64,000 bases of DNA. It comes from Methylophilus sp. 5 (GTDB taxonomy: Bacteria > Pseudomonadota > Gammaproteobacteria > Burkholderiales > Methylophilaceae). The stretch is taken from contig NZ_KI911560.1 of NCBI RefSeq assembly GCF_000515275.1, forward strand, positions 930,001 through 994,000, written 5' to 3'. Below the pieces are notes generated by a model, which made no database searches, had not been told where the DNA came from, and saw nothing but the letters and a program-made list of their open reading frames with translations. Below, in pieces: positions 36,744 to 46,494 of this stretch. Position 1 is the stretch's first letter; the number at the start of each line of letters is the position of its first letter. The position numbers were made by a program, and so were the translations under genes.

Positions 36744-37862
36744 ATGAGTTTTTATAAGCATTGTCTTAAAGTTTTGCTAATGTGTTCCATCGCTTTTGCA
36801 CCTGCGGGTCAAGCCACAGCAAAGTCACCTTCTAAAAAACACAGTGTTTCTGTCGCCAAAAGCAAAAAATACAGCAGCAGAGCTTCGTCGCAATACCGTG
36901 TTAACCCCGAAAAAACCAAATCCATGCGCCCGGTCAAACTGCACGCGCATGCCAGAAAATCAGCCAGGCCTGCCATTGATGCAGAAATGTTTGATTCTTT
37001 TGAAGGTAAATCATCAGCTAGCAGTGGCAATCTCTCCATCGCCTCTACCAAAGCCTTGGTGATGAACCAGAACACGCACGAAATCATCTACTCTAAAAAT
37101 CTGGATACACCCACACCCATTGCCTCGGTCACAAAACTGATGACTGCCATGGTGGTGTTGGATGCAAAACTAAACCTGAATGACCAGGTTTCGATCACCG
37201 ACATGGACGTAGATTACCTGAAAGGGACTTCTTCACGCCTGCCGGTTGGCACCACAATGACGCGCGAAGACATGCTGAATCTGGCCTTGATCGCTTCAGA
37301 AAACCGTGCCGCCTCTGCACTGGCAACCAACTACCCGGGCGGCAAAGCGCGTTTTATTCAAGACATGAACGCCAAAGCAGCCAGCCTCGGCATGATGAAC
37401 ACCCACTTTGAAGACTCAACCGGCCTGACCAGCAACAATGTGTCTACCGCGATGGACCTGGCAAAAATGGTACATGCTGCCTACCAATACCCGTTGATTC
37501 GTCAAATAACCACCACTTCTGACTACGACTTGAATGTCGGCAGCAGACGCCAACCGATACATTTTCACAACACTAATGCGCTGGTACGTGAAAGCACCAA
37601 CAGTAGCTGGGAAATCGGCCTCTCAAAAACCGGCTACATCAGTGAAGCAGGTCGCTGCCTGGTGATGCAAGCCACCATTGCGGGCGAACCGCTGATTTTG
37701 GTGTTACTGGATTCAGTTGGCAAACTGACCCGTATCGGTGATGCCAGACGCATTAAAAAGTGGATGGAGCATAACTACAGCACACTGACGTCACACAACG
37801 ATGGCGGCATTGTATTGACCGGGCTCTCCATGAGCAGAACATTGGGCGACGAAGCCAATTAA
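36744..37862 (+). CDS. pbpG: D-alanyl-D-alanine endopeptidase (PBP7-like)
   Basis: 372 residues from ATG 36744 with AGGAAGG upstream. An in-frame TTG 54 bp earlier is rejected. A signal peptide ends around GQATAKS. A Lys/Ser-rich linker (~27-80) leads to an S11 peptidase domain with SxxK (ASVTKLMTAM), SxN (ASENRAA) and KTG (LSKTGYIS). It cuts peptidoglycan cross-links in the periplasm. No C-terminal PBP5-type amphipathic anchor is evident, which fits PBP7 more than PBP5. Confidence 0.9.
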   Translation: MSFYKHCLKVLLMCSIAFAPAGQATAKSPSKKHSVSVAKSKKYSSRASSQYRVNPEKTKSMRPVKLHAHARKSARPAIDAEMFDSFEGKSSASSGNLSIASTKALVMNQNTHEIIYSKNLDTPTPIASVTKLMTAMVVLDAKLNLNDQVSITDMDVDYLKGTSSRLPVGTTMTREDMLNLALIASENRAASALATNYPGGKARFIQDMNAKAASLGMMNTHFEDSTGLTSNNVSTAMDLAKMVHAAYQYPLIRQITTTSDYDLNVGSRRQPIHFHNTNALVRESTNSSWEIGLSKTGYISEAGRCLVMQATIAGEPLILVLLDSVGKLTRIGDARRIKKWMEHNYSTLTSHNDGGIVLTGLSMSRTLGDEAN

Positions 37863-37918
37863 CAGGCAAACTCAATCGCAGGGTTAAAGCAACTTATTAA
37901 CCACTGAACAGTTCAAAC

Positions 37919-37948
37919 AAAAAACCCGCGATATTCGCGGGTTTTTTA
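37919..37948. terminator. Bidirectional terminator between pbpG and DUF3106 gene
   Basis: An AACCCGCG / CGCGGGTT stem (37923-37930, 37936-37943) has A-runs before and T-runs after, so it serves both convergent genes. Confidence 0.88.
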
Positions 37949-37968
37949 TTATCTGACCAACATGCTAA

Positions 37969-38481
37969 CTAATGTTCTGCCCCATCAAACTCGGGATCAT
38001 AACCCTCAGTGATAGCTGCTTTTTGCTTGCGCTCTTTCCACTGCTTACGCAACACATCTTTCTTTTCAGGGCTTAGGCTTTGAAATTGCTGATAACGCTT
38101 GCGCGCATTTTCGCGCTCATAGGGCGTCATGCGGCTCCACTTAACCAATTGATGCTGAATGCGCTGCTGTTTTTGCGCATCCATTTTCGGATACTCTTTG
38201 GCAATATCCAGCATTTTTTCACGCTGCCATGGGCGCAAGGTATCCCATTCGCCGCCCAACGGTGATAACACTGCGCGCTGCTGATCGGTCAGGTGTGACC
38301 ATGTCACATTAGCCGCAGGATCATCAGGCGACAAATCATTTTTGATCGCACCAATATCTGCCATGGCAAGCCAGCGCTGGCCTGGCTCACTGTCAGCTGC
38401 GTTGGCATTGACTGGCAAACAGCTGCTTGCACATACCGCCCACACTACCCACCCTAATAAAACAGAATGATTTTGCATCAT
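37969..38481 (-). CDS. DUF3106 secreted protein
   Basis: 170 residues. A signal peptide (~1-28, ending VNANAADS) precedes a charged helical domain rich in Trp/Arg/Gln (LSPLGGEWDTLRPWQREKML, KWSRMTPYERENARKRYQQFQSLSPEKK), the DUF3106 pattern. Periplasmic, function unknown. It follows DUF3619 and a sigma factor, an order I recall across betaproteobacteria, suggesting an ECF regulon unit. Confidence 0.9.
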   Translation of the reverse strand: MMQNHSVLLGWVVWAVCASSCLPVNANAADSEPGQRWLAMADIGAIKNDLSPDDPAANVTWSHLTDQQRAVLSPLGGEWDTLRPWQREKMLDIAKEYPKMDAQKQQRIQHQLVKWSRMTPYERENARKRYQQFQSLSPEKKDVLRKQWKERKQKAAITEGYDPEFDGAEH

Positions 38482-38552
38482 TTCTCATTGTTCCAATGAC
38501 TCATTATTCTCTTCATCACGACAAGCATTTGCTTTTAACCCAGCTAAATCGC

Positions 38553-38924
38553 TCAAATATTTTCTGAATATTGCCAGGCGTCGAAGCCGCTATCGACAAA
38601 TGCTTCGACAGGTAAATCATCACTCAACAACATGGCATCATCATTATGGCTGGCAGTCAAAACAAACAGCCCAACCGCAAAAAAGACAGACAAGGCTGCC
38701 ATACCGGCCATACGAGGATGACCAAACGAAGCCCAGGACAGCGCATCTGCCCAACCGTGGCCAGCTTGGCTTGATTCAGCAAACCGCGCCAATGCAGCTT
38801 GTCGCGCATCAGCCAGACGCGCCTCCACCCCGGCAGGTAATGGCCGGTCATCTTGCTTAAGCCACTCAACACCTTCGCGCAGAGGGGTAGGCAAGTCGTC
38901 TTCAGGATGACGTTGTTTCCTCAT
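38553..38924 (-). CDS. DUF3619 membrane protein, possible anti-sigma factor
   Basis: 123 residues. A cytoplasmic N-terminus has basic/acidic mix (EWLKQDDRPLPAGVEARLADARQAALARF). There is one TM helix (~76-95, MAALSVFFAVGLFVLTAS) and a short periplasmic end. The gene starts 4 bp after the sigma-factor stop. Single-TM proteins in this place are often anti-sigma factors, but no ZAS zinc motif is visible, so the role is inferred. Confidence 0.85.
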   Translation of the reverse strand: MRKQRHPEDDLPTPLREGVEWLKQDDRPLPAGVEARLADARQAALARFAESSQAGHGWADALSWASFGHPRMAGMAALSVFFAVGLFVLTASHNDDAMLLSDDLPVEAFVDSGFDAWQYSENI

Positions 38925-38928
38925 GGCT

Positions 38929-39504
38929 TCACTCCTTCTTTTGTAACTTGCGGGTTCCGATCCCGGTGTGCTCTAGCGATGTAGATAACGCACTCACTGC
39001 TCGCGAACAATGCGTTTTAACACTGCCTTCTGAACAACCCATGACCGATGCCGTTTCAGCAACATCCAACTCTTCCCAATAACGCAGCACAAACGCTTCG
39101 CGTTGACGTAAAGGTAATTTTGCCAATGCTTTTTCGATCAGGGCCATGATTTGCGACCGCGCCAACTGATCGGCGGGGTCACTGTCTGCACTTTCTACCT
39201 CTATGGTTTCCAGTGGATCATAATCTTCGTCTTCGGACTGGCCGAAAGACGAAAACAGCGTGGTCCACAGGTTACGTACTTTTTGCCGACGCCAGTAATC
39301 GCGCATGGTATTTTGCAAAATACGCTGGAACAGCATGGGATATTCTTCAGCCGGTTTGCTGGCGTATTTATCAGCCAGCTTCAGCATGGCGTCCTGCACA
39401 ATATCTAGCGCAGCATGGTCATCACGCACGGCATACGCGGTTTGCCTAAACGCCCGTTTTTCAACCTGACGTAAAAAATCCGATAATTCTTGCGCACTTG
39501 CCAC
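38929..39504 (-). CDS. ECF-type RNA polymerase sigma factor
   Basis: 191 residues. Region 2 has ALDIVQDAMLKLADKY and PMLFQRILQNTMRDYWRR. An acidic linker (~95-120) separates it from region 4, with LPLRQREAFVLRYWEELDVAETASVMGCSEGSVKTHCSRA. It heads the sigma-DUF3619-DUF3106 operon. The signal that frees it is unknown. About 290 bp upstream separate it from pilS and hold no gene I can support. Confidence 0.93.
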   Translation of the reverse strand: MASAQELSDFLRQVEKRAFRQTAYAVRDDHAALDIVQDAMLKLADKYASKPAEEYPMLFQRILQNTMRDYWRRQKVRNLWTTLFSSFGQSEDEDYDPLETIEVESADSDPADQLARSQIMALIEKALAKLPLRQREAFVLRYWEELDVAETASVMGCSEGSVKTHCSRAVSALSTSLEHTGIGTRKLQKKE

Positions 39505-39794
39505 TACAAATCCTCTTCCCCGAGATCATCAGTGTTTGGCACTGACGCACGTGCTTTTTTCGCGACATTGTTGTGACTTATGAGGTGTCATCCAATAAAT
39601 ATGCACCGTTTTATCTCCCTGTCGCCTGCGAGTATATCAGTTTTAAATTTATTTACTGTTAGAATAAGCCCGATAGCAGCGAAAGTTCGGCCACTCTTTA
39701 TGACGACTAAAATAATAAATCCTATCCCCCTGCTCAACCAGTCGCACACTGCGCATGCCGCTGTTGCTCAGCATGCGCCCATGAGGTCAATGGC

Positions 39795-41399
39795 ATGATT
39801 ACGTCTGCCAGCACCGCCTCGTCAGAAAAAACACCAGACAGCCAGCATTTGCGGCTTTACAGCCTGTTTCGCCTGGGCGCTTCTGGCATGCTGTTTGGCA
39901 GCCAGCTGTGGCCTTACTTTAAAAATGCACCCTCAGAGCCTGCATCCTCGTTCTGGTTACTGCTGATCTTCTTTTTATATGCCATTGCCATCAGCGTCAG
40001 CTTTGAATCATTGCAGTGCAAACGTGGCCTGGCATTAAAAATCCAAACCAGCCTGGACATCGTATTTTTGGCGCTGATGATGCACTTTTTGCCGGGCAAC
40101 CAAAGCGGCATCGGGCTGCTGCTGATTATCAACATCATTTTTGCAGGCTTGATCAGTGATGGCCGCTTTGCTCTGTTTTATGCCGCGATTGCCACCATCG
40201 GCATTTTGATCGAAAACACATTTCAGGTCATACACCGCAATCTGCCACTTAACGATTACAGCAATGCCGTACTGTTGTCATTAAGCTGTTTTGCGACCGC
40301 CTGGCTGGCGCAAACCTTGACCACACGCATGCAAAGCAGCGAAAATCTGGCCACCCAGCGCGGCCAGGATATTGAGTATCTGGCAAAAACCAATGCGCTG
40401 ATTACACAAGAAATGCCCAACGGCGTGCTGGTGATTGATCAACATCAGCGACTCAAGCATTACAACCAGCAAGCCTGCAACCTGCTGGGGCAGGAAGAGA
40501 TGACGCTGCAAGCGGCCATCCAATTACAAACACCACTGATAGAGCTGATGCCTGCAGTGATGCAACTGCTGCAGTCATCCCCCGCCAGCACACTCGCCGC
40601 GGCCGACGCCATCAAACTCAGCATCAATAATCGCGATTTAGGCATCCGCTTTCACCCTATCTCCGAGAGTATTGATAACGGCGTGGTGATTTTTATTGAA
40701 GACTGGTCACAAATTCAAACACAAGCGCACCAGGTCAAACTGGCCGCGCTGGGGCGACTCACCGCCAATATCGCACATGAAATCCGTAATCCGCTCAGCG
40801 CCATCAGCCACGCAACCCAGCTCATGCAAGAAGATACGCAGCAACCTGGCACGCAGCGCATGCTGCAAATTATTTCTGACAATGTGCAGCGGCTCGATCA
40901 GATTATCAAGGACGTGCTGGAGCTTAACCGGCGCGACCGGACCAATCAGGAACAGCTCAATATCAACCATTTTGTACAAGAGTTTTACCAGCAGTTTTGT
41001 GCGGTAGAAAAAATTGACCTGAGCCACTTTACGCTGGACCTGCCCGCCAAAGAGAGTGTCATTGTTTTTGACCGCCGGCATATCAACCAGATTTTGTGGA
41101 ATTTATGTAAGAATGGCTGGCGACATAGCCAGCAGCATGCCCAAAGTTTGCAACTGAAGGTGGTGGGCGATAAAAGCGGTCAATTTATTCACTTGCTGGT
41201 CAAAGACGACGGCAGCGGATTGGATCCAAAAATTCAGCCGCACTTGTTTGAGCCTTTTATGACCACCGAAAAAACCGGCACCGGATTGGGTTTATTTATC
41301 GCCCGTGAACTGGCCGAAGCCAATGGCGCAAAATTAAATTACACCAGCAGTGCCAATGGCACACAATTTTCACTGACAGTTAAAAAGGCAATCGTTTAA
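39795..41399 (+). CDS. pilS: Two-component sensor histidine kinase, PilS-like
   Basis: 534 residues. About six TM helices (~25-190), then a PAS domain (~200-310), HisKA with the phospho-His in TANIAHEIRNPLSAISHATQLM, and HATPase (NQILWNLCKNGWRHS, GSGLDPKIQPHLFEPFMTTEKTGTGLGLFIA). In type IV pilus systems PilS senses pilin in the membrane and signals to PilR. The pairing with the next gene (stop and start adjoin) supports this. Confidence 0.9.
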   Translation: MITSASTASSEKTPDSQHLRLYSLFRLGASGMLFGSQLWPYFKNAPSEPASSFWLLLIFFLYAIAISVSFESLQCKRGLALKIQTSLDIVFLALMMHFLPGNQSGIGLLLIINIIFAGLISDGRFALFYAAIATIGILIENTFQVIHRNLPLNDYSNAVLLSLSCFATAWLAQTLTTRMQSSENLATQRGQDIEYLAKTNALITQEMPNGVLVIDQHQRLKHYNQQACNLLGQEEMTLQAAIQLQTPLIELMPAVMQLLQSSPASTLAAADAIKLSINNRDLGIRFHPISESIDNGVVIFIEDWSQIQTQAHQVKLAALGRLTANIAHEIRNPLSAISHATQLMQEDTQQPGTQRMLQIISDNVQRLDQIIKDVLELNRRDRTNQEQLNINHFVQEFYQQFCAVEKIDLSHFTLDLPAKESVIVFDRRHINQILWNLCKNGWRHSQQHAQSLQLKVVGDKSGQFIHLLVKDDGSGLDPKIQPHLFEPFMTTEKTGTGLGLFIARELAEANGAKLNYTSSANGTQFSLTVKKAIV

Positions 41400-42902
41400 A
41401 TGGCAAATTCTTATCGTTGTCTGGTGGTCGATGACGAGACCGATATTCGAGAACTCGTGGTGCTGACCTTGGAGCGCATGGGCATACAGGCAGAAAGTGC
41501 CAGCTCGGTGACTGACGCAAAATATATGCTGAACTCGTTTAGCTATGACCTTTGCCTAACCGATATGCGCCTGCCGGATGGCTTGGGGTTAGAGCTGGTG
41601 CAACATATCAATGCGCAATTCCCTGGCTTGCCAGTGGCCGTGATTACCGCTTTTGGCAGCGCAGAAAATGCCGTCTCGGCTTTAAAAGCAGGCGCTTACG
41701 ACTACATCACCAAGCCGATTTCGCTCAAACAATTACGGCCACTGGTAGAGTCTGCGCTCAAACTGTCTTCGCAAAAAGAATCGCAAGGCGCCAATACGGT
41801 TGACCTGATAGGTGCGTCATCCGCCATGGGCTATGTGCGGACCATGATCGCCAAACTGGCACGCAGCCAGGCACCGGTGTATATCAGCGGCGAGTCTGGC
41901 AGCGGTAAAGAGCTGGCAGCGAGGCTGATTCACCTTAACAGCTCGCGTAAAGACCAGTCTTTTATTGCAGTGAACTGTGGCGCTATCCCCGAAAACCTGA
42001 TGGAAAGCGAGTTTTTTGGCTATAAAAAAGGCGCGTTTACCGGTGCGATTCAAGACACTCAAGGCTTGTTTCAAGCGGCCAACGGCGGCACGCTGTTTCT
42101 GGATGAAGTCGCCGATTTACCCCTGGCGATGCAGGTGAAACTGCTGCGCGCAATTCAGGAGAAGAAAGTACGCGTGGTGGGTAACACCAGTGAAGAGGCG
42201 GTGGACGTACGGATTATTTCTGCAACGCATAAAAACCTGAATGCGATGATGGAAAAAGGTGAGTTTCGCCAGGATTTATATTACCGCCTGAATGTGATTC
42301 AACTCAAAATGCCATCTTTGCGTGAGCGGCCCGAAGATATCCCTGAGCTGACTGAACGCTTGCTGGCTAAATTATGCCTGATGCAGGGTATAGCAATCCC
42401 TGGCATTGCAGATGAAGCCAAAGTGTATATTCAGCAACTGCCTTTTCATGGCAATGTGCGTGAACTTGAGAACATGCTGGAGCGCGCGCTGGCATTATGT
42501 GATGGGCTCAGCATCACGATTGCTGACCTCTCGCTGGAGGAAATACCCGCCAGCCTGAGCGACAAACCAGTGCTACCCTGGAACCCGCCTGCGATTGAAA
42601 CCGCAATGAGCCAGAGCCCGACCACCTTGCTTAACCCTGCAGCCGCTGAGCACAACCCAGCTACCAGCAGCTTGGCCCCCGGCAGTACCATGCTGCCGAT
42701 GGATATTAGTTTGTCTGACTACCTGGAAGACATTGAGAAGCGCACCATTTTGCAGGCATTGGAAAAAACCAACAACAACAAAACGGCTGCTGCCAAATTG
42801 CTGGGCATCAGCTTCCGCACCTTGCGTTACCGCTTATCTAAACTGGGGCTTTCCAAAGAGCAGGATCCAGACCTGGAAGATGCTGAAGGCGATGAAGAGT
42901 AA
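41400..42902 (+). CDS. pilR: Sigma-54-dependent response regulator, PilR-like
   Basis: 500 residues. Receiver domain with DDE acidic patch and the phospho-Asp in CLTDMRLPDG. AAA+ domain with Walker A GESGSGKELAARL, the sigma-54-contacting GAFTGA, and GGTLFLDEVADLP. A Fis-type HTH at the end (KTAAAKLLGISFRTLRYRLSKLGL). It activates sigma-54 promoters such as pilA, which is not in the window. The linker before the HTH is Pro/Ser-rich and long. Confidence 0.92.
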   Translation: MANSYRCLVVDDETDIRELVVLTLERMGIQAESASSVTDAKYMLNSFSYDLCLTDMRLPDGLGLELVQHINAQFPGLPVAVITAFGSAENAVSALKAGAYDYITKPISLKQLRPLVESALKLSSQKESQGANTVDLIGASSAMGYVRTMIAKLARSQAPVYISGESGSGKELAARLIHLNSSRKDQSFIAVNCGAIPENLMESEFFGYKKGAFTGAIQDTQGLFQAANGGTLFLDEVADLPLAMQVKLLRAIQEKKVRVVGNTSEEAVDVRIISATHKNLNAMMEKGEFRQDLYYRLNVIQLKMPSLRERPEDIPELTERLLAKLCLMQGIAIPGIADEAKVYIQQLPFHGNVRELENMLERALALCDGLSITIADLSLEEIPASLSDKPVLPWNPPAIETAMSQSPTTLLNPAAAEHNPATSSLAPGSTMLPMDISLSDYLEDIEKRTILQALEKTNNNKTAAAKLLGISFRTLRYRLSKLGLSKEQDPDLEDAEGDEE

Positions 42903-42913
42903 AAGCCGGTGAA

Positions 42914-42949
42914 TAAAAAAAGGGCGACTGCTTAGTCGCCCTTTTTTTA
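42914..42949. terminator. Bidirectional terminator between pilR and CaCA exchanger
   Basis: AAAAAGGGCGACT with AGTCGCCCTTTTT and a GCTT loop (42914-42949), with A- and T-runs on both flanks. It ends pilR and the convergent transporter gene. Confidence 0.9.
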
Positions 42950-42961
42950 TTCACTGCCAAA

Positions 42962-43972
42962 TTAGCTCAATACGATGGCCAGATAAGCCAGGTAGAACAA
43001 GCCATTGACTAGCAAATGCCACACCAGCAAGCCGCCTTTGGCAATCCGGTAACGTACCCAAATCGCCGCCAGCAAGGTGATTAATATGCCTAACGCCACT
43101 TCTTTTCTTGGCGCCCAATCAGTCAGCATAATGCCGATGGCCGGTAATAAGGTACCCTGAAACACCATGGCGCCGGTGATATTGCCAAACGCCAAGGTGT
43201 CCTTACCCTTGCGTATCCACAAAATGCTGTTCACTTTTTCTGGCAGTTCGGTGGCGATCGGGATAATCAGCAGAGACAACAGCAAGGCAGACACGCCTAA
43301 AATCGCCGCCGCGGTTTCCACTTCATTAATAAAGCCTTTAGCACCAGCAATCAGCAAGCCTAAGCCGAGGAGCAATTGCAGCGCAATGGTCACCATATTG
43401 GTCGGCAGACCGAGTCTAGATAACATCATGACATCTTCAGCCTCCGTCGCATGCCCTTCTTCGACCAAACCCTTAGAGGCTTTAATCGTCATCAGCACAT
43501 ACACAAAGTAGGTCAGAATCATCAGAATGCTGATGCCGTAACGCACCAAAGCCTCAGTGTGCGGGATAAACATGGCAACGGTAGCGAAGATAAATGCCAG
43601 AATAAAAAAGTTGAGGTCGCGAATCAGGCCAGTGCGTTCAGGACGAATATGGCCATGCGCACCACGGCGTTTCAACACTGAAAAGGCCATCAAGCTGATA
43701 GACAACGTCGCCAGCATCAAGGGCGCACCCAAAATGGCCCCGACCCCGATATCGTGCCCGGCATGACTGTCACCCGTCGATGAGGTATAAGAAAAGATCG
43801 CCAACAACGGCACCAGTGTCTCTGGCAACGCGGTGCCTACCGCCGCAAAAATAGAGCCGGTCACCCCTTCAGAAATGCCTAACCGTTCACCTAAATGCTC
43901 CAGTGCATTGGTGAAGACTTCAGCCGCCACTAAAATCAGCAGCAACATTAACAATAACTGTAAAAAAACCAT
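42962..43972 (-). CDS. CaCA-family cation exchanger (sodium/calcium type)
   Basis: 336 residues from ATG 43972 with AGGAACA upstream (the upstream codon at 44014 is not favoured). About ten TM helices in two repeats. The alpha-motifs are seen as FAAVGTALPETLVPLLAIF and LIIPIATELPEKVNSILWI, with the cation-binding Glu. A His-rich loop (TGDSHAGHDIG) follows the first motif. The ion pair is not determinable from sequence. Confidence 0.9.
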   Translation of the reverse strand: MVFLQLLLMLLLILVAAEVFTNALEHLGERLGISEGVTGSIFAAVGTALPETLVPLLAIFSYTSSTGDSHAGHDIGVGAILGAPLMLATLSISLMAFSVLKRRGAHGHIRPERTGLIRDLNFFILAFIFATVAMFIPHTEALVRYGISILMILTYFVYVLMTIKASKGLVEEGHATEAEDVMMLSRLGLPTNMVTIALQLLLGLGLLIAGAKGFINEVETAAAILGVSALLLSLLIIPIATELPEKVNSILWIRKGKDTLAFGNITGAMVFQGTLLPAIGIMLTDWAPRKEVALGILITLLAAIWVRYRIAKGGLLVWHLLVNGLFYLAYLAIVLS

Positions 43973-44098
43973 GACTGTTCCTGTCTGGCGGCAATCACTT
44001 TTGCATGCGTCCACCGCCTGGCGCGCATGTGCGTGACAAACGTGTGCACGCGGGCGGAATCATAACGCAATTCGCCCAAATTCACCTACAATGTTCGC

Positions 44099-44647
44099 AT
44101 GTCGTACACCCCTGCCTCTGCTATCCATATTGATACCGCTGGTTTAGCCAGCCCCGCCCAGTGTTTGTTGTCGCCCAACCAGGATACGCGGCCACCGCCT
44201 GCAGAGGTGGAGATGATCGTCATCCACAATATCAGCCTCCCCCCCAACCAGTATGGTGGCCAGGGCATTATGCAGTTATTTACCAACCAGTTAGACCCGC
44301 AAGAGCACCCTTATTATGCCGAGATTGCACACCTTAAGGTGTCGTCACATTTTTTGATTCGCCGTACAGGCGAGTTAGTACAATTTGTCAGTTGCAACCA
44401 GCGCGCCTGGCATGCCGGTTTATCACAATGGCAGGGCCGCGAGCGTTGCAATGATTTTTCAGTCGGCATTGAGTTAGAGGGTAGTGACATAGAAGCGTTT
44501 GAAGATGTGCAATACGTCACCTTACAGGCGCTGATCCATGCCTTGCAGCAACGCTATGCCATCCAACATATTGTCGGGCATTCAGACATTGCACCGGGTC
44601 GAAAAACTGACCCAGGCCCATTTTTTGATTGGCAACGCATTAGCTGA
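44099..44647 (+). CDS. ampD: 1,6-anhydro-N-acetylmuramyl-L-alanine amidase AmpD
   Basis: Cytosolic recycling amidase, 182 residues. Zinc ligands lie in VIHNISLP (His) and the C-terminal VGHSDIAPGRKTDPGP (His, Asp). QYGGQGIMQLF is the AmpD-type region. No ampE follows. A divergent exchanger lies upstream. Confidence 0.94.
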   Translation: MSYTPASAIHIDTAGLASPAQCLLSPNQDTRPPPAEVEMIVIHNISLPPNQYGGQGIMQLFTNQLDPQEHPYYAEIAHLKVSSHFLIRRTGELVQFVSCNQRAWHAGLSQWQGRERCNDFSVGIELEGSDIEAFEDVQYVTLQALIHALQQRYAIQHIVGHSDIAPGRKTDPGPFFDWQRIS

Positions 44648-44749
44648 TTTCCACCCTGAGGCCAAATAACCGCTGCTACATGGGATTGGCACCGACGGCC
44701 AGCCAGGACTCAGCCAAACCGCCACCCCTCACAACGTTACCACCACAAA

Positions 44750-45685
44750 TCAAACTTTGATTGTTGTAGAAATGCGCGGTTTGTTTTCCAGACTCACCGC
44801 CATCACCCCGGCCAGCACCAGCGCAGTGCCCATTCCCTGTATCCAGGAGAGTGACTCACCCAAAAACAGATAAGCCAGCACAATCGTAGCAATTGGCCCA
44901 ATCGCACTGATCAAGGCCGCCTTACGGCTACCCAGTTGATGTATGCCCATATTCATTAATACCGAAGGCAGCACAGTCGCAATCACGGCCATCAAAAAAG
45001 CCAGTACATACACGGCGTTTGGCAACGTTGTCATGCCATCAAATGAGCGGCTGCTACCAAAATGGCAAGCACTGGCCAGCGCCGCGAGGCTCATGGTAAA
45101 AGCGGTAAACCGGCTGGCCCCCAGCTTGGGAATCAACTGCCCACTCACCAGCAAATAAGCCGCGTACACAATGGCACTCAGCAAGACCAACCATGCCCCA
45201 TACAAAGTGTCGCCCGAACCCAACCCGGCAAACGCCACATCGTGCCACACCACCAACACCACGCCCGCATAACTGGTCACCATGGCAAACCATTCGCGAC
45301 GGCTAATCTGGTGCTTGAGAAATACTGCGCTCATGGCTACCACCAGCGTCGGGTACAGAAACAGAATCACCCGTTCCAACCCAGCCGACACATAACGCAA
45401 CCCTTCAAAGTTCAGCCACATTGAGCCATAACCACCCACCACCGCCAGCAACAACAGCGTTACCCAGTCTTTACCTGTCATCGCCATCGGCACGCCTTGT
45501 CGCATCGCCCACCAGCCCAGCCCCGCAAAAAACGGAATCGCGAACGCCATCCGCAAGGCAATCAAGGTTTCTGCATCAATGTGATAAACGTAAGCCAGCT
45601 TGACCATAATCGCTTTCGACGAAAAGGCCACGGACGATAACAGCACCAGCATGGCGCCGTAATACGGATGTGTAGATTGTTTCAT
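44750..45685 (-). CDS. EamA-family (DMT) transporter, leader-peptide-preceded
   Basis: 311 residues with ten predicted TM helices in two repeats (LLSSVAFSSKAIMVKLAYVYHIDAETLIALRMAF; LGSRKAALISAIGPIATIVLAYLFLGESL). Substrate unknown. DMT exporters of this type often move amino acids. Upstream are a small Leu/Val-rich reading frame and a 9-bp-stem hairpin (45723-45788) that suggest attenuation-type control. Confidence 0.88.
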   Translation of the reverse strand: MKQSTHPYYGAMLVLLSSVAFSSKAIMVKLAYVYHIDAETLIALRMAFAIPFFAGLGWWAMRQGVPMAMTGKDWVTLLLLAVVGGYGSMWLNFEGLRYVSAGLERVILFLYPTLVVAMSAVFLKHQISRREWFAMVTSYAGVVLVVWHDVAFAGLGSGDTLYGAWLVLLSAIVYAAYLLVSGQLIPKLGASRFTAFTMSLAALASACHFGSSRSFDGMTTLPNAVYVLAFLMAVIATVLPSVLMNMGIHQLGSRKAALISAIGPIATIVLAYLFLGESLSWIQGMGTALVLAGVMAVSLENKPRISTTIKV

Positions 45686-45722
45686 AAGAGCCCTGAATCA
45701 ATGGAGCTCGCCGGGAGAGGGA

Positions 45723-45788
45723 TTACAAGACCAACCGCGGAGAGCCCGCGGTTGCATAAAAACTTACGACAAGCAGCAACCGCAGCAT
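45723..45788 (-). promoter_or_regulatory. Candidate leader peptide with internal hairpin upstream of EamA gene
   Basis: A 21-codon frame, ATG at 45788 to TAA at 45723, starts MLRLLLVVSFYATAG. It overlaps a perfect 9-bp stem (CAACCGCGG 45732-45740, CCGCGGTTG 45746-45754). This layout resembles amino-acid attenuator leaders, but there is no clear ribosome site and no U-run. Inferred. Confidence 0.4.
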
Positions 45789-45947
45789 GATGTGGCGACT
45801 AGCCACAATGCCTTTCGGTTCATCACCACAATAGTAGATGGGAAGGATTGCTTGTTCATAAGGTTATGGAATTTACGTGGGTTTGGGGGAGTGGTCAAGA
45901 GAGCTTCATGCTTTAATTTTGTGGATTTGGAAAATAAAGCATTCTTT

Positions 45948-46494
45948 TTCGCCTTGTTGGCGAGTTACTTTTTTTGCTTGCCCCAAAAAAGTAACCAAAA
46001 AGAGGGCACCCAGCCATCACGGCCTGCGGCTCCCTTCCGTTGCTCAACAAAGTGGGCGTCCATCGAAACTCGCCCTAGCGGCTTGCAAAAAACGCAAGCC
46101 ACCGCGGAACTCGAACAGCCGATGGCCGAATACCCCCACTTCGTCTCCGCTACTCAGCGTGATGGAATGGGATTATTCTCGCCAAACTTACATTGACGAG
46201 GTTTGGACGATTCAAAAACCAAATTCTTTTTATTCACTTAACGAACGATTGCGGTCGCATGGTGTTCGGGGCCCCCATCTGCCGCGCCGAGCAACGCAGG
46301 GTTGACGGGAGTTGTCGGCCATCGGCTGTTCGAATCCCGCAGCAGCTCACGGTTTATGTGAGCTGCCAGGTTGAGTTTCGATGGCCGCCCGGCAAGCCGA
46401 GTAGCACAGGATACAAGCGGAAGCTGGGGTGCACTTTCTTTTGGTTACTTGTTCTTTGTGCAAGCAAAGAAAAGTAACTCGCCAACAAGGCGAA
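45948..46494. repeat. Long inverted-repeat element, copy 2 (MITE-like)
   Basis: The same element as at 12230-12774, same orientation. Terminal repeats are at 45948-46014 and 46423-46494. Inner inverted blocks include GAACAGCCGATGGCCGA (near 46110) against its inverse (near 46318), so the element can fold almost end to end. Homology extends right to the REP at 46614-46633. It fills most of the 45686-46707 gap, in which I see no gene. Confidence 0.85.
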
